Below are positions 56,191 through 64,000 of a stretch of DNA of 64,000 bases, one piece after another. A program made the translations under genes and the position numbers. Position 1 is the stretch's first letter, and every line of letters starts with the position of its first letter. Origin of the DNA: Dryomyza anilis (Eukaryota > Arthropoda > Insecta > Diptera > Dryomyzidae); assembly GCA_951804985.1 (NCBI GenBank), contig OX638130.1:105660040-105724039 (forward strand), written 5' to 3'. The notes below the pieces were generated by a model. That model made no database searches. It was not told the origin of the DNA and was given only the letters and a program-made list of their open reading frames with translations.

Positions 56191-57620
56191 CACGCCAGAA
56201 CTAAGCTGACAAATTTTTCATCAAATTACATCACAAATAACTTGAGTTGTGTTTTTCCTTTTAAACTAAAACAAACGCATTTGTCAGTTGCCGTTGCAAC
56301 GAGTCTCTTTTGCGACAACATTCCGTCAGCAGCAGCAACCTGTTGTTACCACCGTTAATCAACCTTAATTATTGACAGTTGCAGCAACGCAAAGCCAAAA
56401 ACAACAAAAAAAAAATTCAGCCAAAGCAAAACAATTAATTGCTGACAATTCCGACAACAGCTACAGAAAAACTTAAAAAGTGTTGTAATCGTCAACGCAG
56501 TCACGTTGTCCAAATTGTCCGTCGGTTCAATTGTCCATCAAGTAGTGTATTTGTTGACTTAAGCGGCTGAGACTGTCTGTCTGTCTCCCAGTCGACTTAG
56601 CTGTCTGTCTTTTTATTTTCATTTGTTTGTCGGCTTCATTTTCCGTCTTGACTCATTCCAGGTTGCTGCAATAAACGCACAACAGCAACAACTCCGCTGC
56701 AACTGCAACAACACACCACATACGCATTATTGTTATTTGAGTTTAATTGCTGACAATATTGGTTAATAAATATTGATATTATTTTGTTGTACGACTCACT
56801 TGTTTTGCTAACAAAAAATGAATTTTAGCAAAAAGACTAAAAGTTGCGCATACGCCATGTTGTCCATCTTTGCGAGGGCTCTGTTCAAAAAAGTGGTATT
56901 TTCTAGGGATTTTTCAGTTGTAATTATAACATTACAATTTTAAGGGAATATTTAATATAAAAAAAAAAATTATAAACAAAAACAAAAAAAAACAACAAAA
57001 AAATTCTAAAACCAATATTTAAACATTTTTCACTTTATTGCTTAATTTAAAATTGCACCACGCACTTAGCAACTGTTTTTGTTAGTCAACGAGTGCAAAG
57101 ACCTCTCCAGCAACAGTGTAAAATAAAAATAAAAAAATCTTAAGTGTATTTTCTTGTACCATTTTTACACAATATACAGCATACGTAATAATAAATTCAT
57201 TAATACATGCATAGTACACAAAAAAAAATATAAAATCAAAACATATGAAAAAAATAACGCAAGTCGTGGGAAAACTTTTACATTACTGACAAAAAAAAAA
57301 AAAAAAAACAAATAAACAAAAAATTTAAAAATTAACAAAAAAAAAACTGCAAAATAAACAATCAACCATTTTTACGCTCACGCCGCCGCAGTCAATTAAT
57401 TTAACGACTAAACAATTAGGCGACTGAAAAGCAACTGTAAAATTAATTTATTCAAAATTTTTACCCGTTTTTTTGATTTTTTTTCCTTCACTAAATTTCG
57501 ATTTTTGAATTTGTTCAATTTTTATGTTAAAAAATAAAAAAGCGCAATATCATTGCCTCGAGGACTGCTTAAAATGTGCCACTTGACGTCACTCGCCGTG
57601 TGATTGACGTCAAAAGTGCT
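56191..57620. other. Repeat-poor island with CAACA/GCAGCA phrases
   Basis: 56270-56720 is GC-richer, with CAGCAGCAGCAACCTG, GCAACAACTCCGCTGC and CTGTCTGTCTCCCAGTC. No repeat family matches and no open frame of note. 57360-57410 (CTCACGCCGCCGCAGTC) and 57555-57620 are further less AT-rich patches. The character is that of fly upstream regulatory or 5' UTR DNA; nothing ties it to a specific gene. Confidence 0.4.
57584..57612. promoter_or_regulatory. Two perfect CRE palindromes (TGACGTCA)
   Basis: TGACGTCA occurs at 57584-57591 and 57605-57612, 21 bp apart (two helical turns), within ACTTGACGTCACTCGCC and GATTGACGTCAAAAGTGC. This is the consensus for CREB/ATF-type bZIP dimers. TGACGTTA and TTACGTTA follow near 57790-57806. 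Confidence 0.55.
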
Positions 57621-57929
57621 TAACTACAAATTGCAGACTTTATTGAATCTCTTTTGATTTCCAAGAAATACCAAGACGCCATAGGCAAAATCTGCGCAAT
57701 AGCACAAAATGCTATTGCTAAGGGATTCTTTTTTTTTAAATATACAATGATGAAAAAAAAACAACGAAAACTAAATATTTTCGAATAAGTGACGTTATTG
57801 TTACGTTATATTTATAAAAAGCGTTTATTTTTGAATACTCAACGAATACCCTCTGCTACTTCCGCATTGTGAATGCAAAACTTCCAAATACATTTCAAAA
57901 ATTATATTAAATTTCTGATTGTTCAAATG

Positions 57930-58920
57930 AAAATATCATTGACATTTTTTCATACAAGAAATTCAAATTATAATGAAATTTATTATTTATTTTACTACAT
58001 TCTGTATATAAAAGATTTGGAAAAAATTCAAAAATACTATATTTGTATTTATTTTTACTAATTTACCTAAAAGTAAAAATATGAACGAATGTAAATATCC
58101 ATTGATATATTCTCATACAAGAAATTTCAATTATAATGAAATTTATTATTTATTTTACTACATTCTGTATATAAAAGATTTGGAAAAAATTCAAAAATAC
58201 TACATTTGTATTTATTTTTACTGCATTTACCTAAAATAAAAAAAATGAATGAATGAAAATATCCTTTGTTATATTCTCATACAAGAAATTCAATTTATAA
58301 TTATATCTATTATTTTTTTTACTACATTCTGTATATATAAAGATTTGGAAAACATTTTTAACACTATATTTGTATTTATTTTTATTGCATTTACTTAAAG
58401 TAAAAAATTAACGAATGAAAATAAATATCGTATAAAATATTAAAATATTTCCATACAAGAAAATTGATTTATAATTATATTTATTATATATTTCACTACA
58501 TTCTGTATTTATAAAGATTTGCAAAAAATATTAAAAATACTACATTTGTACTTTTTTTTTAATTTCACTGCATGTACTTAAACGTAAAAAATTAACGAAT
58601 GAAAATATCCACCGAAATATTTTCTTACAAAAAATTCGATTTATAATTAAATTTATTATTTGTTTAACTGCATTCTATATTTATAAAAATTTGGAAAAAA
58701 ATTAAAAAATACTACATTTGTATTTATTTTTACTGCATTAACTTAAAAGTAAAAAAAGAACGAATAAAATTATCCATTGAAATATTTTCATACATGAAAT
58801 TCGATTTACAATTAAATTTATTATTTATTTCACTACATTCTGTATTATTTAGATTAAAAAAAAATAAAATACATCATTTGCATTTACTTTTACTACATTT
58901 ACTTAAAAGAAAAAAATACA
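57930..58920 (+). repeat. AT-rich satellite, ~165-174-bp period, six units
   Basis: CATACAAGAAATT-type starts lie at 57951, 58114, 58278, 58452, about 58625 and 58789, giving periods of 163-174. Each unit contains ACTACATTCTGTATATAAAG and ACATTTGTATTTATTTTTAC. The first two units are most alike. Weak matches continue to about 59200. Confidence 0.88.
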
Positions 58921-59599
58921 TCTATTGGCCTTCGACGTATTTGCTGGGGTTTCGTTGGTAATTGCAGTATTTCCGTTGTGTACACACGAATTTTAAATAA
59001 TAAGAAAATGCAGAAAAACAAATACATACTATCGTTTATGCAATATATGGAAAACGAACTTTTAATTCATTGTGTACTTAAAAAGTAAAATACGTAATCT
59101 ATTTCTTTTCTAAAAGTGTTGTATAACTACTATACTTTTTAACTACATTTGTATTTATTTTACTTAATTTACATGTAGCAAGTTTTAGTACATTTTGTAA
59201 ATATATTTTATATATAATTCTTTTTATTTTATGTAATATGTTTTATTATATGTAATATGTTTATGATATTTTTCATTTGTTTGCAGATTTTATGGATGTA
59301 AAATTACTGCCTGCGAGTATTGGTTGATTGCCACGTACCACATATTTGTTACCTATAAGACGTTTTCGAGAGTCCGTTAAGCGGTCACACGTGTACACAA
59401 CAATATCTGATTTCGGTATACTTGTGACACTTGTCTGCCTTTTCAATATGACACTGAGAAAGACATGTTGCTCAAGTAAGAACAGAAGAAAATCTCTCCG
59501 AATCATTTAATAACGATCGGTGTTTCAAAATTTGAAATATATGCAAAAAAAAAGTGTTCCGCTTGCATAGACCAATGATTTTGATATCATTGTCAGGAG

Positions 59600-60240
59600 A
59601 ACACATGAGCTGAATTCTCCAGATTGAAGAAGGAGATGCGTCGAACTGGTCTTGCGGTGAACGAGGACAATCGGACGTACCTTGTGTCAACAAGCAAGAA
59701 AGAGTCTTTCGATTTTGATTTGACTTTGTGAAGGACTTTAGACAATTTAGTAGATTCAATGAAGAGCAACTTTTGCTATGAAGGTGCTGCTATGGGTTCA
59801 GTAGATCATTAAGAAACTAGCCATCTCTCGTCGGAAAAATAAACCGATCTACAAGTCACGCCTTATTCCTGTACTCCATTATGCTGCAGGAATATAGACA
59901 ATGGCCTAGACTGCTAAAAGAGTACTGAGCAAGTTGGATTGAAAGATCATCCATAAAATCTGTGCCCCAATCTGTGTAGTTAACGAGTTACAAATCAGAA
60001 TAAGCTATTAGCTTTATGAGTTATTCGACGATATTGACATAGTGAAATGCACCAATATCCAGTGAGCTAGGTCATGTCGAACGAAAAGATGAGTGTTCCA
60101 GAGAAGAATGTGATAGATGCGATATTGAACAACGTAGGAGAAGAATGCATTAGAAATATCAGGCTGCGATTGGTATTTCCAAATTGCGCTCGTATTACAG
60201 ATGCGACTGGCGAAACTTTTTAACTGCAACCAAGATCGAG
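59600..60240 (+). pseudogene. Decayed LINE ORF2 relic (reverse transcriptase C-terminal part)
   Basis: Translated in pieces with several frameshifts and stops: MRRTGLAVNEDNRTYLVSTS, resembling the GLKVNEDKTKYLVSS motif after the catalytic box; IYKSRLIPVLHYAA, like TLYKTLIRPVLLYGAE; then KIIHKICAPICV, ELYELFDDIDIV and LGHVERKDE. The order is that of the C-terminal third of an insect LINE ORF2. This family differs from both other LINEs in the window. It is long dead; no tail or target duplication was identified. Confidence 0.75.
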
Positions 60241-60435
60241 ACACTATTGTAAAGGACACCTGAGTAAGTACATGATTGACACAATTTAATTTAAAACATA
60301 TCGCCACAGAAAAATGAGTAGAAAAATGGTGACAGTAACTAGTACTTGTTCTAAACCAATCATATGAAATGTACCGGTAACTTTTACTTGGCTTTGTCAT
60401 TGGAATTAACGAATTGACATCTTATAGATAGCATA

Positions 60436-61181
60436 CACAGAGAAAAAATAATAGACGTAAATACAGCAATCAACATTAATTGTACACCACCACAATGACA
60501 TTTTTGCCATTTTCATGTATTGAGCAAACTGTTATTTGCGCTAAAAATGTTATTTGCGTCCAAAAATATATCAATAAATGATTTTGCTTAAGTTGCAAAT
60601 TATTTAATTGGAATGGTCGACGTTTTAAAAGCAATTTTGTATTTTCACAGTATTCTTATAATTCTTTTTTAGTTTATTGAAAAAGAATAATATAAATTCT
60701 TGTGAAAGTATATAACAAATATACTTTTCTGATGATGAAGCATAATTAAATATGCAACTATTGTCATCATTTTCAACGACACCAATAGAGTATGATCAAA
60801 CTCTATAAGCGTTTGTTTTGACATGAACCAAATGTGAACTGATATGCGCGTCAACTAAAAATTATAATTCTATGCAAATTCCACCAATTTCACGAATTCC
60901 ACTAAATTCACCAGCGCTGTAAGCGAGTACACGAACACACACCACGCACTGTTGTAGCGACCACGCACTGCTACAGCTACCACTCATTGCTATAGCGACC
61001 ACGCACTGCTATAACATCAACGCGGTATGCGAATACACATAGCTGTTGCCAGCAAATGCGATTGCTAATATGATGAATGTGTACGCTAATACAATTAATA
61101 ATTTAGTCGGCGCAGTTTTAGCAATAATTTGATTGTGTTGATGTACCTTTTTGGCTATATTTACGATTTTTTCTTTCTGTA
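60436..61181. mobile_element. CACAGA MITE family, expanded 746-bp copy
   Basis: Starts CACAGAGAAAAAATAATAG after TA, ends ATTTTTTCTTTCTGTA before TA. Ends match the 381-bp palindromic copy, but the middle is longer and not palindromic. It includes four ~20-bp repeats (GCGACCACGCACTGCTATA type, 60950-61015) and part of the GGCGCAGTTTTAGCAA centre. It could be an older form or a copy that captured other DNA. Confidence 0.78.
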
Positions 61182-61260
61182 TAGGACCAGTCTTCGTATT
61201 GTCATTAGGGGACCAGTCACCGAACTGTTCTTAGGGGACCAGTAAAGAGAAAATAAACCT
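61182..61260. repeat. GGGGACCAGTCACCGAACTG short duplication
   Basis: A TAGGACCAGTC / TAGGGGACCAGT phrase occurs three times at about 25-30-bp spacing (61183, 61207, 61234), a small local tandem repeat. Confidence 0.6.
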
Positions 61261-61284
61261 GTCACAGATATCATCTGAAAGGTA

Positions 61285-61587
61285 CACACAGAAAATCCTC
61301 TTTTTGGAAGAACGACAAAGTTAGTTGTACCAACTAACATCATTCTAATAAATCGAGTTGTCTACAAATTTGTTGGCGGACCTAGCCTATACACTTGAAA
61401 TATTAGTCTAAACACACACCCAATTGTTCTAAATCTGTACTAAATTGGTCTAAAATAGTTTGAAATTGGTTGCAGCACAAACTACAACTCTTTTAGTTTT
61501 GACAATAACAACCGACTAAGGGGTTGAGAGAACCGACTAAGGGTTGGGCAAAGAGTTTGTTGGCGCAACAAATCTCAACTCTGTGTG
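61285..61587 (-). mobile_element. CACACAGA MITE (family K), fullest copy (303 bp)
   Basis: Left end CACACAGAAAATCC after TA, right end CAACTCTGTGTG. Reverse-complement match to the copy at 36088 (GTCTAAAATAGTTTGAAATT, GACAATAACAACCGACTAAG, TTGGCGCAACAAATCTC). The minus frame at 61493-61711 is a shadow. Confidence 0.85.
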
Positions 61588-61591
61588 TCTT

Positions 61592-63408
61592 AGAACTAGT
61601 CTTAGAACTAATACAAAGTGGACCTGTAAAGATATAGGTAAAAATGAAAAATATATTTTTTATTTTTTTTTTATTTCTATTTTTTTTTTTATTTCTATTA
61701 TTAGTCGGCACCGGTCACAGAACATATCTAAATATTTAATGATTACGAACTGTTCCCATCCTGCATACCATTGGACTAGAACCGTGACAAGCCCTATTTT
61801 CACCAGTCATGTGATTGGTAATTTTAGAACAATTGATCCCTGACACCCGCAGGGATAGGCCAACATCAGTGAAACTATGCAATTTCATTTAAAAGTATAC
61901 AACGTATTTCACATTGCAATAACAGTAAAAACATATTTTACTCAAATAAATCTCAAACTGCATAAAATTCCTAAAACCCCAAGTCAGTTATCAGGCGATA
62001 ATAGTTATCACAGCTCATAACATTACAATACCATACAATGCTATATATTATAATATTATAATTCATGCATCAAAAAGTCTAGTGAAAATTAATAGTAACG
62101 TTAGATAAGTAAAATATAAATCTGTGAATCACGTTGAAAAACTCCCAGTAAAACCTAAGCATTGAAATCTATTAACATGATAATAAAATTTATTAAATAC
62201 TGCATATTTTAGGTGAAAAACAAAAAGAAAAAAATGTAAAACACGCGGAAAAGAGCAGTAAATATTTAGAGATATATCATAAAATATGTCTAAAAGAAAT
62301 ACGATTATAAAAAAAAACTCATGTGATATTATGTTGAAAAGACAAAGTACGAAAACTAATGAAGATACATTTGAAAAGCAACATCAATAACTGATGGGTA
62401 AAATACCTAAAATTCCAACAAACTTGCTTTAATATTGTATTTTTTTCGTTATAATTATTATAATGACTCTGTTTTGTCAGTTACATGGAGGCTTTTTTTT
62501 GTAACGCATGTAAAACATATCTTAAATTGAATTTTTCGACTTTTAATTTTAGTTTTGATTTTTTTGTTTTAGTTTGAAGTGAATTTCGAGACTTTATGTC
62601 GGCGCTCTAGGCTACTAAAACACGAAACTCCACCCGTTTCTAGATAATTATCGGTCACGATTTCTGACTTTGATACATGCTCAGCATTTACATCACTTTT
62701 TTGTTTTTGTTGTTGTTGTTTTTCATAAATTCATTACAGATGCACATGTCGTACAAAAAAAAAATAATTTTGAATGAAAGTGAAATTTCGACATCTTTCT
62801 CATAAATGTTTTTCTTTATGTTTTGGTATTTCTTGGCAAACATGACAAAAAAAACCAAAAAAAAAATGCTTTCGTTTTCTTTCTTTTCGACATTTTGAAA
62901 CCAGAATACACAGAAATTCGTCACAATCATTGAATACTTAAAGACCTCAAATTAAATATTAACAAAAGTCATATGTTTGGCATTTTTGTGCATTTCTGTT
63001 GATACTTTAGGTGTATTTATTACTATTTAAGTTTATACACGTAGTATCTAAAATCGTATCCGCATTGGCATAAAATGTTGCAATGGTCTAAAATAAAAGT
63101 GAAATGTAGAATATCAAAATTAGTTTATTTTAGTTTTTCGTTTCTATTAAAAAACAAAAACTCACGTTATTGAGTGTATTGTTTATGGGAAAACGTGTTG
63201 GATTTCTTATATTTTTTTGTGTTTGTTTAGCTTTGCATGTTAGCTCTTAATTTATTAGGTCTACAAAATATATTATTTTAAAATGCAAGTCTGATTTGCT
63301 CTTCGTTGCGCTTCCTGAACAAATTTTAAGTGTTTTGCTAATTAAAATTATTGGTTAAGTAAATTTTGAAGCAATTCTTCCGTGTTTCTTGATGATTAAA
63401 AAAATACA
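61592..63408. other. AT-rich DNA, no gene seen
   Basis: Homopolymer-rich sequence. Short frames such as 61544-61843 and 62688-62930 overlap repeats or are K/F/N-rich. Nothing supported. Confidence 0.5.
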
Positions 63409-63826
63409 TACAATTAGCGTATTCACAGTTCATCGTATTTTAGTATGGTATTCGTACCATGTTGTATATATACGATACAATAACACAGAAACGTCAATTT
63501 ATGGTTACATCCCTTATAAAAGTGAAATACGACATGTGTTGTATTTGAGAGTAGGCCCTGAGACATGTTTTTTGGTGTCGTATTTTGTGAAATAGTGTGA
63601 AATAGAAAAATAGTGCACATAAAATGTTAATTTATTTGTTTTACTTTTCAAATCGAGGAATATTTATGATAATTTAAAAAAAATCCTAATTTTAGAAGAA
63701 TCAGCTGCATTTATTTGACGAAATATTTTAACAAGCAGAAATGTAGTGCTCACAGTTCAATTGCCGTACTGTCGTATTCGTAAAATGTCGTACCAATACC
63801 ATGAAACTGTGAATACGCTAAATGTA
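63409..63826. mobile_element. TAGCGTATTCACAGTT TIR element (418 bp)
   Basis: Left TACAATTAGCGTATTCACAG and right CTGTGAATACGCTAAATGTA are inverted repeats, with a perfect core of 17 bases (TTAGCGTATTCACAGTT) and a shared CGTA-TTTTA/GGTATTG... region inside. GTCGTATT / TACGACA phrases recur within. Overlapping short frames have no recognised domain. A MITE-like non-autonomous transposon. Confidence 0.8.
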
Positions 63827-64000
63827 TAGATACAAATTTAACATTATTAAAACATTATTGTTGTATATAGATTTTTAAATATTATAGTAAGTATTAAATT
63901 GCGGACTTTAGATATGAAATGTTGTTTTATTTTTTTCATATTTGGGTAATTCCACATCAAATCGACAGGGGTTTAAATTTTTTTCTTCGATTTTCATGAA

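Overview
This window looks like the genome of a higher fly (Diptera, Brachycera, most likely a calyptrate such as a blow fly, house fly or relative). It is strongly AT-rich and eukaryotic, with spliced exons, tRNA-derived SINEs, LINEs, a mosquito/fly-type DD37E mariner relic and many miniature inverted-repeat elements. There is no operon structure and no bacterial or phage gene. The species call is inference; no database was searched.

The one host gene I can support lies on the minus strand: the C-terminal part of a GRXCR1-type protein (glutaredoxin and cysteine-rich domain-containing). It is split over three exons at 27245-27012, 12631-12566 and 12460-12287. Both introns are phase 0, with a 105-bp intron before the last exon and a 14.4-kb intron before that. 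The three pieces join without a gap in homology into a degenerate glutaredoxin fold followed by a zinc-binding module of four CxxC pairs. The N-terminal exons were not found; they lie either in the roughly 37 kb to the right, which would then be one very large intron, or outside the window.

Layout. 1-1060 holds a satellite with long and short unit variants. 3.1-6.67 kb holds a LINE with a complete endonuclease/reverse transcriptase ORF and a poly(A) run, lying downstream of the host gene. 7.0-9.1 kb holds a TIR-bounded element with a minisatellite-bearing repeat nested in it. 10.7-11.8 kb holds a two-part higher-order tandem repeat. 12.29-27.25 kb holds the recognisable part of the host gene, its large intron filled with nested elements: a long inverted repeat pair, a 1.3-kb non-autonomous element, fragments of several MITEs, and a 3.3-kb foldback around a duplicated CTTTGT-rich core. 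From 27.25 kb to the right end the sequence is mostly repeats: a dead-on-arrival LINE tail with a target-site duplication, at least ten MITE families with TA target duplications and repeated nesting, tRNA-derived SINEs, a broken DD37E transposase (54.8-56.1 kb), a satellite of about 165-174 bp (57.9-58.9 kb) and a decayed LINE (59.6-60.2 kb). A few repeat-poor, less AT-rich islands (19.3, 23.4, 28.5, 45.6, 49.3-50.0, 56.2-57.7 kb) are candidate regulatory DNA.

The main pattern worth attention is in the repeats. Many unrelated MITE families share a terminal form close to TACAC-N-CAGAAAAAA, suggesting one recognised end. One palindromic foldback family is found in all three of its copies at a TA, each time inside or beside other inverted-repeat elements. 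I did not find evidence of a new protein-based system, and most of the longer open frames are translations of repeats.
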